Below the pieces are notes generated by a model. It was not told where the DNA came from, ran no database searches, and was given only the letters and a program-made list of their open reading frames with translations. A stretch of 64,000 nt of DNA from Morchella semilibera. Its lineage: Eukaryota > Ascomycota > Pezizomycetes > Pezizales > Morchellaceae. This document shows, in pieces, positions 21,840 through 33,716 of this stretch (positions are counted from its first letter, which is position 1; each line of letters begins with the position of its first letter). The translations under genes were made by a program, and so were the position numbers. The stretch lies in the NCBI GenBank assembly GCA_009192285.1, contig WBVU01000008.1, positions 434,001 to 498,000 of the forward strand. The letters run 5' to 3'.

Positions 21840-24350
21840 TTGCTTTCTTCCAAGACATAAACCTGAATCAGCAGATGCCCTGTTCGGCCTCCTATATGCT
21901 TTATTGCAGCAGCTGAAAAAATCTTCCCCGCAGTAGTGCCGCCATCTAACCCATTTTGCCCGCAATTCGCTTCGTCGTATACCACCGGGAGATAGTTTGT
22001 TCTAATCTTGTGCGCATCGGTATTCTCGGACGGTAATCGCTGACGGGCGTCGCTGGGGTGGTCGGCGGGAAAGACCTCCGGAGAGCTCTGCCCTTAACCT
22101 CTGCGGGATTGTCCGTTGCATGAGGACTAGCCCTCTTCTGTTTGCCGCTGCTTTCCTCGAATATGCCATGGATCTTGTTGAGATGAGCAGCATGATAGTG
22201 TGCACCGTGGTCCTACAGAAAGAATACTTAACACCGCATACATTGGGTAATCAAAGCGAGTTAGAGTCCCGGAGTTGTGGTTTCTAGAGTTTAGCTCTAC
22301 ATAGAGTCGGGTTAGCCTGTGGATAATTCTTTAAAGTATTTTATGAAAAGTCTAACCCGCCCTTTTGCGAGGCGGACCTGTAGGAGAGGATTCTATCCCT
22401 GTTCTCTTCGCAATATATGGTAGAGAGAGAACGCGCCGAGAATTGCTGAGTCGGAAAGGGAGAGTACAGTTAGTTATCACCACTGCATCTATCATATCAA
22501 CATGCCACAAATTTCAGATAGATGAAAATTGGTGGACGCTTTCCAGGCTTTACAGAGTGTTGAGCTTGTAGGTGGTCAGGAAGAGTACGCTTTGCCTGCT
22601 GATGCGACCTTATTAGGTACTGGTTTGGAATATACGTTCAGCCTATCTGGCCTGGATACGGATATGGAGGAGTTGGAGGAGAGTGGAAGTAGCGGGTCTG
22701 ATGAAGGGGGTTTGCCGAACTCGGGGGAGAGATTGCACCCACAACTAAGCATACGAACAATTTGGTAGATCTCTCTTCGGATATGATTTCTATCCTTTAG
22801 CCCTCTAGGTATTGATTGGCAAGACCGGTCGGGCTCGTTAAAGCATATATATGTTGAGGAATGGTTTCCGCCGCCAACATCAAGACAAAGGAAAACCATG
22901 AGAACGGGAGAAAGCAGGCTAGTATAGTATTCTAACCCACTCCACTTCACCGTCTTCCAGTTACTCTTTCTCAAGCTCCCCCACCCTTGGTTGGGTTCCC
23001 TCTCGTCCTCTGCTTCTTCTTTATTTTTTTCATTTTCCTCCTAATTAGGTCTATTGATATACCTTAAAAGGCGCTCCCCCGCACAGAGTAGTGGGGTGGG
23101 TTGGTCGGGGTAGCGTGGTCTTACATAATTATTTTTGGATACTAAAGACGAGGTGTGGGAAGATGCTGGTGAAGATAGAGAGGATGTTAGAGAGAACCAA
23201 CATACGGTAGAAAGAGAAATGAGAGTTCTACGAGGTAGAAGAGTTGATAGGGATTACAGGAAGCATTGTTTATTCACATGAAGAAAATTATTTTGTAGAT
23301 CACGCTAGTTTGATTCCCGTCCCTATTTTCTCCTCATGTCTATTCTGTTCCCGTTCTCGATGAACTTGAAATTCCTCTCATCAAGTTCCTTCTCATAAAA
23401 TGGATGTTTCTCGTCAAATTTGATACGCTTGTCCTGAATACCCTCAATGGCTTCTTCGATGAATGATTGCATTTCTCTCATAAGTCCTTTTGGCCCCGCT
23501 CTCCTGGTTTCCCGTTTTTCTTTTCTAGAATGAAAACAGGTTTCTTCCGACCACCGGCGGGAGGGTGATCGTTTTCATCCCCTCTGTGGACAAAGGTATC
23601 ATACTCAACACCAGTCAGATAAGCTATATCGCCATCGAGTAATGCGATAGTAGTATACGGTCACCTCCAAGTTCGGGGGCATAATAGGTGAATGCGCGAT
23701 CTCTCCTACGAAATCCATCGATTTGCTCAAAGTGCGACACCCCTCCCCCCCCAACCCAGGACAATTTAATACTCGTCCACTTCTCAGCATCATCTGAGTC
23801 ACGCGCTCCTTCACCTGTGGATTGAAGACCGTATCGGGCTGCTTGGTACTTTCTTTTAAAACACCCCATTAAGCTTTAATAGCTTCCGCACTTCCAACTC
23901 CACCAAATAGCTCCAATGGGATATTGCCAGAAGTAATCTTCCCGTTCATTTTAACATCTGAATGGTTTGTTTGTAGGATCATCCAACATCCAAGCCAATG
24001 ACTGTTCTCTTTCCTCCGAATCCAAGGACTCACCTGGGGCTTTGAGTCCGCGGTCCCCCCAGGTACCATATTTCTCGGCGCCGATCTACGCGATGTTAGT
24101 GCCCCCTCTGCATTGCCATGTCCCTTACCATCCCAATGGTAATCTCAGTATCCGTGTACGATGAATATCCATCCGATTGCAGCAAACGGGTGAAGGAGTG
24201 CGCATTTTTCGGCGCGGATGCTCGAATTCTCGGCTATAGTTTTGATTGGGACGTGCTACTAAGGAATCAGCTGTGTACTCTCAAGTATTTAGTGATAAAG
24301 ACCTGACCGAAGCGCATCTTGAATGCTAGGCATAGTTGTATTATTGAGGT
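21840..24350. other. Intergenic stretch, nothing recognised
   Basis: Only short frames (up to about 130 codons) that overlap each other on opposite strands and show no domain. Confidence 0.5.
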
Positions 24351-24354
24351 CTAT

Positions 24355-24640
24355 TAGATAAGTGATGTGAACTTTAGGGTCAGGAACAATATCTTCCTGA
24401 CATTTGTCGGAGACAATCCCGACACTCTATTTCCCATGACAGTCTCTTAAATGTAATATCAGGCACTAAGTTGTGATATCGGAGTCTGGAATGTGATGTA
24501 ACAGCCCGAATGTAATATAGGGGTCAGAACAAGCCTTATATAGTTTTCATGCCGGAAGCTAAAAAAACTCTACTCCCAACACCCAAACCAGGCCCCAACA
24601 GCTCTCCGACCTCCGACAATAGCCTCCCCGGAACCGGAGA
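24355..24640 (-). repeat. GTCGG/GATATC dispersed repeat, copy 3 (inverted)
   Basis: Contains TTGTCGGAGACAATCCCGAC, TTGTGATATCGGAGTCTGGA, GCCGGAAGCTAAAAAAAC and CAGCTCTCCGACCTCCGAC in the same order and orientation as copy 2. Confidence 0.6.
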
Positions 24641-24644
24641 TCCC

Positions 24645-25245
24645 CCGATATACCTCCGCAAAATGATCCTTCTACAGCCAACCCCCATCTGCCCCCAACT
24701 TCCCAGCCTGCGTCGATCTAATACCAATTCCAGTATAGCTCCCCTGCCACTGCACCCGATTTCGATCCAGCCAACACACACCTTTCAAGTGCAGCTTTCC
24801 CATACTTGACCATTGCCCGTAATTTCTGCTTCCGCTTCGTCTCATCACCCTCCAAGAGTGCCAAACACAGCATAAAGCAAACGTTTTCGGATGGCCATTT
24901 CCAAAGGTTCTCATTGATTCCTCTATATTCTGCTTCGCTCTTCACAAACTTGAAGAATGCATTCGTATAACATGATTGCCCCCTTCAATACACCCACTCT
25001 ATCGCTTACATGACCTGCCCTTCGAGTGAAAACAACAAATTAAACAATGTTGGGCCCCAGTAGCCATCAGCCTTTATCATGATCACTTATTAAACTAATC
25101 CCGACGCTTCTAAATGCTGCATGAACCAAGCCCACGATGCTTTGTCCCTGCCTCTAGCAAAGAGGCCCGCTGCGTGGCAGGTTAAATCAGGGTTGTTGGT
25201 TGAGATCGGCCGATGTCAGGGGAGGGTGCCTGGATCCGGAATGGT
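24645..25245. other. Intergenic stretch, nothing recognised
   Basis: No coding or repeat signal that I can support. Confidence 0.45.
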
Positions 25246-25249
25246 GTGG

Positions 25250-25560
25250 TAGGCGCTAGGATGCTGGGAGCCGGTTGTCAAGAGAAGTGTCGGGTTGAGG
25301 AATAGCATTATCTCTTTGGATTTGTCGCACAGATTATTAATGGGTCTTTCCTTTATGTATTATTAATAAGGGGCTCACCCCTTGGCTTTGTACTTTCCCC
25401 CTCTCTGTCTTCTTTATGCAACATCTTCTTCTCTGAATTAAATATTGGACTGGACCATAACCTGTTCTCGGCTCCACCCGGATTTTGATTCCTGTTCCGC
25501 CCTCGGAAATACGCCGTCCGTATTTCTGAGAATACGGGTTGTAGCGGAGGTGGCCCCTCA
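25250..25560 (+). repeat. Solo LTR-like fragment of a Gypsy element
   Basis: Shares GCGCTAGGATG, TTATTAATAAGGGGCTCACC, TTGTACTTTC and the tract ending in CTTTATGCAACATCTTCTTC with the sequence at 63770-64000, in the same order. The tract also occurs in the 3' LTR of Gypsy-A. No internal retroelement genes are next to it, so it is probably a solo LTR. The ends are approximate. Confidence 0.6.
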
Positions 25561-25570
25561 GAAGTTGTTA

Positions 25571-25701
25571 CTAGCGATGCCGACCAGAATTTCGGTCACT
25601 TGGGAATGCGTCTAGAGAGTTGCAAAAGGCATACCAGTCTCTACTCTCACCTACGCATCATTTAACCTCCAAATGACCGAAACTCCAGTCGGCATCGCTA
25701 G
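25571..25701. mobile_element. TA-flanked hairpin element, 131 bp
   Basis: Terminal inverted repeats of about 28 bp start CTAGCGATGCCGAC and end GTCGGCATCGCTAG, flanked by TA at 25569-25570 and 25702-25703. Non-coding, and able to form a long hairpin. Confidence 0.85.
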
Positions 25702-25703
25702 TA

Positions 25704-26530
25704 GATAGAGTACAATATGAGGAGGGAGGACCGGCGTGGGGTAGAAAGGTTTCTAAAGGGTATAGATTACTAGAGAAATACGACTCTATGTGCGAATTGA
25801 TTCCGCCCACCCTGCCCGCACCATCATTCGGATGGTTGATCAACTAACACTTCCATCCCGAAGCGCACGCGCCCTGCAAGCTTCTATGGCCTTTCCTACC
25901 TCGAACGACCCATCGATATCTTATCTCATCTTAAACTCACCTCACGCTCGTAGAAAGGGGATGTATTAATTCTATGCTGCAAGGTATCGAGCCTAGCCAG
26001 AAGCTCCCAGCACACCCCCGGATTATCGTGGGATAACTTCACCACTCTGTAGAAGGTTGAATGATAAGTAATAGAGACGTTGATCCCATCACACTGAACG
26101 GCAAAGACAAGCACGAAGGCACTAATTGGGTAATTTAGTTTATAAAACTCCCAAGTCACTTCTGTCTCCGATATAAGGTACAGAATGTGCATAAAGGCCC
26201 CCGTCGCAACATCCACCTCCGCCTCTGTATCTGGCTCTACATCCACCTCTCTCAAATCGTAGTTTGGATTGTCCAACCGAGGTTTGACTATCTAATGATG
26301 CTGTATCTCGGGGTTTCAACATATGTGCCCATGACCTGATTGGATCATCAACATCAGATTGAGGCTCAATTCCAACATCTACAGATGTGTATTCAACCTC
26401 TCCTACCTCCCCGGTCTCTTCTGGGGGGGGGGGTATGCGCCAATGGGAACCTCTCTTCTCTGACGACGGGTAATGTTTTACTTGCGCTGCATTGGGGCCG
26501 ACCATTTTGGTGCCTGGGGCGAGGTATCGT
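25704..26530. other. Intergenic stretch, nothing recognised
   Basis: Two overlapping minus-strand frames of about 120 codons (25926-26505) have no recognisable domain. A G-run sits near 26425. Confidence 0.4.
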
Positions 26531-26536
26531 ATGTAC

Positions 26537-26586
26537 AGCGGTGGGTAATAATTGATAAGTCATCCGATGACCTATTACCCACCGCT
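26537..26586. repeat. 50-bp palindrome
   Basis: AGCGGTGGGTAATA and its exact complement TATTACCCACCGCT are separated by 22 bp. It could be a very short inverted-repeat element or a cruciform. Confidence 0.75.
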
Positions 26587-26773
26587 ATACCTATATACAC
26601 CCCCTCCGCTGCATACATCAATAAAGGAGCGAGGGCATGACAGGTGACTCGATTGCCCCGCCGGATATGGTCGGGCATTGTGTCAGGTTGCGGTCAGGGT
26701 CATCCTGCTTGCACGTTACCGCCGGCGGTTTGGTATATGCAGCACCCATCCGGTCTCGACAGGGAGTTGATTA

Positions 26774-26883
26774 GAGGCTTTTATTCGGCTACAACTTGCA
26801 TATACAAATTTATCATATGTGGGTGCATCTTGGCGCATTTTTATATGTGCAAATAACAAAAGTTGCAACCGACTAAAAGCCTC
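26774..26883. mobile_element. TA-flanked hairpin element, 110 bp
   Basis: Inverted ends GAGGCTTTTATTCGG and CCGACTAAAAGCCTC (one mismatch), then further pairing inward, with TA on both sides. Non-coding. Confidence 0.78.
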
Positions 26884-26889
26884 TATTAC

Positions 26890-27605
26890 CATAAGATTCC
26901 TAGCAGTTTTTTTTGGTAAAGAAGGCATATCGTGGCATAGGGCGACGCCTCGTCTGACTGGCTCCACCGGCAGTTTGGGGCTTATCGGTGGATGCAGCCC
27001 AACGGGGGTCTAGATATGAAATTTCTGAAACTACAACGAGATTCCTGGTGGCAGTCACCTACCCCCAATAGACTACTCACAAGAACCTAGTTCAAACGCA
27101 GAACTAATAGGAGTAGTTTTCTATATCGCCGGCAATGGTTTCGGCAGATATTACCCCCGTCTCCGTGGAGAGATGAGCTACGAGATATTGTAGACCACCG
27201 TGATGACCAGAAAAGTCTCATGATTCTATCTGGCGGATACGCAAGATCTCCGGAGAATCTCTCTCATGTATAAATATCAATGAGATCTCGATTTTGGGCG
27301 AGGGCGTTATTTATCAGTCTTGTTCTATCCGTTGCAACCTCGAATAGAACCTAGATAGCGACAGAACAGTTTCTATCGCCTACGGGAAGTGAACTTAGAT
27401 GTGCTATAAAAAGGGTTGGCACGTTTGCTACTCTATTTTTGGTCAACCACCTCCTGGGTAGGGCTAATGCATGAGAGCTTCTCCGGAGGTCTTACACAAC
27501 CGCCAGATATACTTTTGTTGCGGGGTATGGTACGGCCCCGTCTGGCACCCCCAACCTTGCCATACGGGGCGCTTCTGACCGACTTTGGTTCCCAATCGTT
27601 GCTCA
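26890..27605. other. Intergenic stretch, nothing recognised
   Basis: A 103-codon plus-strand frame at 27416-27727 has no recognisable product. It overlaps the start of the integrase-like fossil. Confidence 0.4.
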
Positions 27606-27609
27606 CCTG

Positions 27610-28060
27610 TTTGAGCGTGTTCGGGTTGACCATATCAATATGTCATCACGTCCTGGTGGGAAGATGGAAATGGATCTTGTCATGTCAACGGGTCACTTCG
27701 GCAGGTACTCGCAGGCATGCCCGCTGAGACCGAAACAATCCGAAGATGTTTCCGTGCTTTTATAACATGGATTAGTTAGTTGGAACTGCCACATATTCTG
27801 CAACGTGACTAAGGTTCTGAATTCAAAGAAGCATTGTTGATATTATTGAATGACTATGGGATCCGAATAATCGATAGACGTCCAAGACATCCTCAAAGTC
27901 AAGGTTTCATTGAGCAAGGAAACAGTGTGCTGAAGGAGAAGCTGGGGGCTTGGATGCGGGATAATCGATCGGTCGAGTGGCCAAAGGGACTAACAGAAGC
28001 AATTATAGCCATGAACCCTAGTGTACCGAGAATCTCGGATGAGTTATCCTGCCGGTAGGA
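27610..28060 (+). pseudogene. Integrase-core fossil (retroelement)
   Basis: The best preserved part translates to LLILLNDYGIRIIDRRPRHP, then QSQGFIEQGNSVLKEKLGAW and a tail ending in EAIIAMN. This is typical of a retroelement integrase catalytic core around its last acidic residue. Upstream, GKMEMDLVMSTGHFGRYS is a plausible earlier piece. No LTRs or other genes are attached. It is an old fossil with several breaks. Confidence 0.6.
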
Positions 28061-28204
28061 TACCGGTGAGTATCCTCGGATAGTGATATGACATCCAACG
28101 AAATAGGATAAGCTCCTCATCCTGCTGCTGATGATATGATATCCATATTATTGGGTACTAGGCCTCTTAAATCGGGGTATGCCATCTTATATGGAGGATA
28201 TTCA

Positions 28205-28287
28205 GTAGGCGGCAGTAGGCGGCAGCACGCGGCAGCAGGTAGCGGCAGGTAGCGGCAGGCCGGCGGGCGGGCGGGCGGGCGGGCGGG
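28205..28287. repeat. GC-rich low-complexity repeat
   Basis: GGCAGTAGGC/GGCAGGTAGC units pass into a run of (GGGC) repeats. Simple-sequence DNA. Confidence 0.85.
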
Positions 28288-28345
28288 TGGCTGTGCTAGT
28301 AGCACAGGACAGCGTGGAGCTGAAAACCTCTAAGTCCTACAGTAC

Positions 28346-28392
<47 letters not shown>
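28346..28392. repeat. (CAT)n microsatellite
   Basis: About 15 uninterrupted CAT units. Confidence 0.95.
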
Positions 28393-28624
28393 AGGGAATA
28401 TGATATAAATGCGGGCATACAGGTAGGTTATAGCTCAATCAAACCCTATATTGCCAGATCTATGCCGCATATCCTTCTTTGAACAATTGTATTCCCTAAC
28501 TTTTACAACCCCATTGATGTAAAAGATAATTTGAAGATGCTGTTGATGGAATTAGTTATTGATTAATGTAACTATTGATATTCGGGTGGGGAAGGGAATT
28601 ATCTTCATGATGATCGGCGCTTAT

Positions 28625-28685
28625 CCTGCCAGATATCCTCCTATTAGGATATCCAGAAGATATCCTCCTAATAGGATATCTAGAT
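28625..28685. repeat. GATATCCTCCTA palindromic cluster
   Basis: Two adjacent palindromes of the form GATATCCTCCTATTAGGATATC lie 6 bp apart, followed by related ATATCC motifs up to 28760. They may be ends of small elements or protein-binding palindromes; I cannot tell which. Confidence 0.6.
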
Positions 28686-28759
28686 GATTGACATGTGACT
28701 ATCCCCTAATAGGTATAAAATATCCAAAACAGCACAATGTTCTCAAAGCTATCCTCCAG

Positions 28760-29740
28760 CAGGATATCTTATCCCAATTTTGGGGATCCCGTATCCCGTA
28801 CAGTACAAAAGTTGGTACCCCTAGGGTGAATACACAGCAACATTCTGTAGTGCTCAAACCTCCCGTACGAAATAGTCATTGGACAAAGGCAATATGGACA
28901 GCGAGTTCTATTTACCGGACGTAATGAGGCGAAAATTCTTTATGAAGTGATTGACGAAGGGGTGAAGAGTGTGAGAGATCCAGAGCCTTTACACCCGGGG
29001 ACGCATTCTTCTCCTGCTATAATTCCATGCCATTGCCTACCACCCACAACCACGAAAATTTCGCTTTGCTATCTTGTATTACATGGTAGATATCCATGTG
29101 AACATCGATTTCCTTGTCTCCAATTATCCATATCTCATATAGCCTCGCTACATTGTTTTTAAAATTGTCTCGCTTCCAGTATCGTTTTTAACATCCGACT
29201 TCCGGGTAACATCCGACATCCCGAATGGATACGTTATCGGTCTTCGAGCCCACATGCAGATGGGGGAGAGGGTGGTTCGACTTCTTTTGACCTCTGCGAC
29301 CAGAGCCCTGTTGTATCCCCAGAGAGGGGGCTCCACATGAGGATGTACGTAGTTGCGTAGTTCACACTTCTACAGCCAGATGCTTGAACTCTGGAAGGCA
29401 AGGCTTTGCCGGCAGCATGCGGAACTGGTGGTTTGGTGTGGGAGTGGTGTCGCGACATTATTGCAAGCCTCGGAAGGTCTAGACCACTGTTGCATTACAA
29501 TTATGTCTTTACTCCCCACCCCGCCAAAAGTAAAACAAATCTGGCTCATTTGCATAGTAGAGAGAAAGCGATTCAAGGTAGAAAAAAAAAAATTAGGGTG
29601 TGGTTTGGGAAAGTTATTGCGGTTGAATTCATGAAGTTGAGCCGCCATAGAAATTACAGACCCCCGCTGTGGCTGGGAGATGTATGATTGGAGGTTTTTG
29701 ATTTGATGTAAACTAGGTCTTTTGGATGATAGACGAACCG
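28760..29740. other. Intergenic stretch, nothing recognised
   Basis: Overlapping short frames only, with no domain or RNA gene recognised. Confidence 0.45.
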
Positions 29741-29743
29741 ATA

Positions 29744-29805
29744 CTATCATTCACGATGCATTCACTGGCCCTAAACATGAACCGATGAATGCCTATGAAC
29801 GATAG
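29744..29805. repeat. TA-flanked hairpin, 62 bp
   Basis: Inverted ends CTATCATTCACGATGCATTC / GAATGCCTATGAACGATAG with a few mismatches, flanked by TA. Non-coding. Confidence 0.6.
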
Positions 29806-29809
29806 TATA

Positions 29810-31190
29810 TTGATTGAGTGAAAACGAAACAGGGATCTACCAATGATGCCACGTGATCTGTAACTGCCGCCAAGATGCCGAGACGCGCTAATCTCTAGCC
29901 GCGCTCGCTTACAGATATGGGTTGCCTGATTCACGCCCCACAACGCGGATGGCAGTTGTTAAAAAAAAAAAAAAACTCCTGCAGCCGGGCGCTTGGGTGT
30001 GGAACGCCGTGTTTAAGCGCGATGTGTCAGCAGAATTCCGGGCCCGTAAACAGCTTAGCCTCGATCCCAGGCTCTGTGTGGTGGTAGTTGTGCTTACCTG
30101 AGCACAACCTCTCACCTCTCTTAGAGCCTGGTTGAGATTGGGGTGAGCGTTGCGCGCGCGCAACACCGCGCACCCAAAATCATAGTAGAATGGAGACTTT
30201 CTGTGGTTTATAACTCAACAACCAGGGCTCGCGCAGAAAATTCAAATAGTAGGCACGAATAACCGCTGCTTAGAGAATTTTCTGAGAGAAAACTGTATGT
30301 TTTCGCTGGGTTTTTATTTTCGTGGTCGTTGCGCTCGCTTCAATTTCACCAGGCTCCGAGACGGTAGTGGGACCGAGGCTACTGGTAAGGACAGTCGTTC
30401 CAGTCAAAGGATATTACTAACGGCCTCAGGTGTAGAGCTACTGGGTTAGGTATATATATATCTATAATTACTGTTGCTCTCCCCCGATCAGTTCCTCCAC
30501 AACCCTAACCCTGAACACATCAATCGAATACGTCGCAGTATGGCGTCGTGTAGATATGGGGCCGGGATTTCCTTTAGTTACAATTAAGCAAAAGACACAT
30601 TTGTAGTCAGTTTCAAAGGTATTTACCAGATAGATGCATAAAGATACTGTACCTTTAGTATCGTCAGCTGCAGCTGCTTACTACGACCATCAGCTATTGG
30701 TGTTAGAAATATCCCCTAGCTACATAGCTCAAAGCTTTGATGGACATGTCGATTACAGAAATAGATAATGTCGCAGTCGCAAGACACACACCTTAAGCAT
30801 ACCTTTTCACGCGATCGACTGTAGAGGTCCAAATATATACATCTGCTACGGCGACAGACCCCCGGAATGGACCAGAGAACGAGGTTTGTTAATGAGCGTC
30901 TGTGCCCATATATGCATGTCATGCAAGCCCACATGGAAAGAAACGTATGTAGTCAAAGAGGGTTTGTTATATACGTTCAGTCCAATATTCACGAATTTAA
31001 TTCTTACAGGACGCCAACTACTGTATATATTATCCCACTGATCGATTGTAAGATACAAAAATCCACCGATAACCACCCGAACGGCCCGACACGTACCCCT
31101 GCGTCCAGAGGGGTGGAATGATGCAACCCCGTAGGCGCTCCTCGGAAAACTGATATTGATGCGGGTTTAGCGCTGGACGGTGTTTCCAGA
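29810..31190. other. Intergenic stretch with an A15 run
   Basis: A 15-base A run at about 29958 reads as a T run on the minus strand after a GC-rich stretch. This could end an RNA polymerase III unit, but no convincing internal promoter was seen. Nothing else recognised. Confidence 0.35.
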
Positions 31191-31195
31191 GTATA

Positions 31196-32224
31196 TCAGT
31201 ACTGGGCCCAGTGGGGATCGGTTTTTGACTTGGAGCGGGTGTAGTGGCCCTGGTAGCGCGGGTTTATAGTTCCGGATTGGGATATTGCGGTTGGCGGCAT
31301 GCTGGCGGGGGCTGTCGGGGTAGCTGGAGGTCCAGAATCACTGTGTGTGTGCTCATTCCCTCCCCGGCGGAGAACCGCCACGCCCTCCATCAGCTGTTTA
31401 AGCCATTCCTCGTTCTTGTTGGCTCGCTCCTCGTTGAGTTTCCGACGTTGTTCCTTCTGTGCCTTCTCTTTCTTGCGATCAGCCTCCTCGTTTTCACGGC
31501 AGTCCCGCTCGCTTTTCAACATTGACTTGATAACATTAATGTCCTCGCGAAGGCTTTGGAAGTGTGCGTCATGTCTGTCCAGCCGCGTCTCGTGATCTTT
31601 CAGCGTTTTACATTGCTCTTTCTGTTGTGCCTCCAGGCTGTTCTGTTGTGTATCGGTCTTGGCTTGCAGTGCCTCTTGTTTGACGTGCCGTGCTATACTC
31701 TCGTCCGACAGTATACTCAGTTTGAGGAGCCGCTTTTCGATTTGATTTCGCCAGCTCTCATTATCAAATCCGTTATCTAGGTCCGCCGGGGCGCTAGTGG
31801 TATGGGTCGTGGGTGACCCCAGGGGCCTGGCCTGTGCGTAAGCTTGCGTAGGCGCGGAGGCCGCCCTCCCAAGAAGATCTGCACCAACGGTATCGTCTCT
31901 GGCGGTGGGTATGGCCGTGACCGCCTGCTCAGCGCCGCCGCGGCGTGCGTGCTCTTCCCCATCGTTTCCCCAGCTCGCTTCACTCTGCCGCTGTGTCAAA
32001 TCCGGGGGTGCTGGCGATGGACATGGCTGAGGGGCCACACTCTCCTCTGTGGCGGCCGCGGAAGGCTCGTCGTCCACTTCCATTGGCGACGGATGCGCAT
32101 ACGCCTCGGGATCAGCGACGATCATGGTATCACCCATCTCAGGGGATTTCCGATTCTTCCGGACGGGCTTTCTCACTCTCCCATCTCGGACCTTTCGGGG
32201 AGTGTCTTTTTTGGTGCGTGACAT
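31196..32224 (-). CDS. Coiled-coil protein of unknown function (342 aa)
   Basis: I do not recognise this protein. From MSRTKKDTPRKV it has a basic N-terminus rich in KK/RK pairs, which may bind nucleic acid or act as a nuclear signal. A Pro/Ser/Ala-rich acidic stretch follows (about residues 30-140). From about residue 155 to 280 there is a long charged coiled coil (for example IEKRLLKLSILSDESIARHV, RKKEKAQKEQRRKLNEERAN). A Pro/Thr-rich tail ends in TRSKSKTDPHWAQY. The start at 32224 has A at -3; an upstream ATG at 32353 in the same frame would add 43 residues but has a weaker context. No introns are needed. The long intact GC-rich frame supports a real gene. It could also be the first protein of a non-LTR element, though no reverse transcriptase is nearby. 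Confidence 0.55.
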   Translation of the reverse strand: MSRTKKDTPRKVRDGRVRKPVRKNRKSPEMGDTMIVADPEAYAHPSPMEVDDEPSAAATEESVAPQPCPSPAPPDLTQRQSEASWGNDGEEHARRGGAEQAVTAIPTARDDTVGADLLGRAASAPTQAYAQARPLGSPTTHTTSAPADLDNGFDNESWRNQIEKRLLKLSILSDESIARHVKQEALQAKTDTQQNSLEAQQKEQCKTLKDHETRLDRHDAHFQSLREDINVIKSMLKSERDCRENEEADRKKEKAQKEQRRKLNEERANKNEEWLKQLMEGVAVLRRGGNEHTHSDSGPPATPTAPASMPPTAISQSGTINPRYQGHYTRSKSKTDPHWAQY

Positions 32225-32493
32225 TCTTTTTTTTTTATGAGCTTGTAGTTGAATAGAGATGGGAGCTTTCCTTCCGGGTGTTATATGTAGTCGCTGCTGA
32301 TATAGACTCTCCCCCGGGGCAGAAGTACGCCAGCTCAGTTTTTCTCTTGGCATGCAAGGCTCTTATTCTAGCATCATGACTCACGGATTCAGGCATCCAG
32401 CATCCAGCCCTTGGAGGTTTTATTCGACGGCAGTCAACTCCGGAGCCGGAACTGGCAATTTGACAGTAGATCTAAGATACCTACAGTCATGTA

Positions 32494-32864
32494 TGGTGGC
32501 GGACACGACAACGGGGTCGATGAAAATAGATGAAAATAGAAGAACGCCAAATCTATCCCTTCACCACAATTCAATAGTTTTTAGGTCCAGCCACCGTACT
32601 TCTGTGAGGAATCAGTAAGAGAATCAAAGTATTGTGTGTAAATTAAATTAGATTGTGTTGTTGTTGAGAAGAAAGGGTTTCAATTTTGTTAGGCAGGACA
32701 AAGTTTGTTACCCATACAAATTTGTTAAGGCCGAATTGAAATCCGCATCAGTCAGCACTCGATCTGTCCTTATTAGGCTTAATCACTTCCCTAAACGGGA
32801 CTGATCAGCGCCTGGAACTTTGTTACTTCTGCCAAGTCTGACCCTTTTGTCGTGTCCCCCACCA
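32494..32864 (+). mobile_element. TA-flanked element family 3, copy 1 (371 bp)
   Basis: Terminal inverted repeats TGGTGGCGGACACGACAA and TTGTCGTGTCCCCCACCA (one mismatch) with TA on both sides. The interior is A/T-rich with no protein. It aligns in inverted orientation with 59618-59937 (for example TTTCAATTTTGTTAGGCAGG here, its complement there). Confidence 0.88.
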
Positions 32865-33011
32865 TACTTGCGTTTAGGACGGTTGCCACCCAACTTAAAA
32901 ATTTGGCAAGTATATCACCAGTTTTAGGGTAAAAATTGACCTGTGGGGTATATACTTGTGGCACCAAACTTTAAGATTTGGCAAGTATTGTGTTATGGTG
33001 GAGGAGATGTA

Positions 33012-33100
33012 CTTGCTGAAAAATAAAGTATGGTCTCCAAGGTGAGCCAGAAAGCAACCGGGGATGTTCGGGTTGAGACCATACTTTTTTTTCCAGCAAG
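33012..33100. mobile_element. TA-flanked hairpin element, 89 bp
   Basis: CTTGCTGAAAAATAAAGTAT at the left pairs with ATACTTTTTTTTCCAGCAAG at the right, and pairing continues inward with GGTCTC/GAGACC. TA lies on both sides. Non-coding. Confidence 0.78.
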
Positions 33101-33600
33101 TAATGCAGAATGCCGTTGGAAGAGACCAGCTATTTGCTGTGACTTGCGCCGTAAACCAGTCTGTAACCTTCAAACGGCCCTTATAAGGGATTTTTACGGT
33201 ACTTTTACCGGCCCGATCCCATGTCGCCCATCATACCTAGACTGGCTGTACTGCCGAGGCTCGGGTTGGGGGGGTGGTGGGATGGCTCAAGCCGACCCCG
33301 CACTCAGCCCCACCATGGGCCGCGCGTTCCCGGACACCGCCTCATCACTTAGCTCGCAGCTTTTCAGCCACAGGAGATCGCGGGGCTGCCAAGAGCTCCC
33401 CGGGCACCCGACAAGGATAAACCTAGTCCTGTTCTTCGGCTCGTTGAACCAGGCTCCTCCAGGCTGCGTGACCGGGGCTTCGCAAATATGACCTCTAACT
33501 TGTGGCCGTAACGCGCATGTAGCCAATCAATACACCTAGGCAACAGTCCCTTCCCTGACAGGCTTCAGCACTGACTCCCCCGCCAATAGCTCAAAGGTTT

Positions 33601-33716
33601 ACTCCGTTTCCCTGCTCAGCGAGATTCCTGCAGGCTCGGTGGCCAGGTTTTACGTGGTGGAGGACCACAATTCTCGGTGAATAAGGATCTCGCAGAGCAG
33701 GGAAACGGAGCTTTCA
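33601..33716. repeat. Inverted repeat upstream of NLR1
   Basis: CTCCGTTTCCCTGCTCAGCG near the left is matched by the complement of CGCAGAGCAGGGAAACGGAG at the right. The arms are about 28 bp with two mismatches and about 50 bp apart. It ends some 210 bp before the NLR1 start codon, so it lies in the likely promoter region. It may be a small inverted-repeat element or a regulatory palindrome. Confidence 0.7.

Noticed and set aside
28205-28392. Possible CRISPR-like array
   Set aside because: Plain GC and CAT simple-sequence repeats without spacers.
29950-30170. RNA polymerase III gene ending in a T run on the minus strand
   Set aside because: The T run is present, but A- and B-box matches are poor and no known RNA is recognisable.
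31844-32256. Plus-strand frames opposite the coiled-coil gene
   Set aside because: They are mirror frames of the longer minus-strand gene, with Arg/Ser/Pro-rich composition and no domain.
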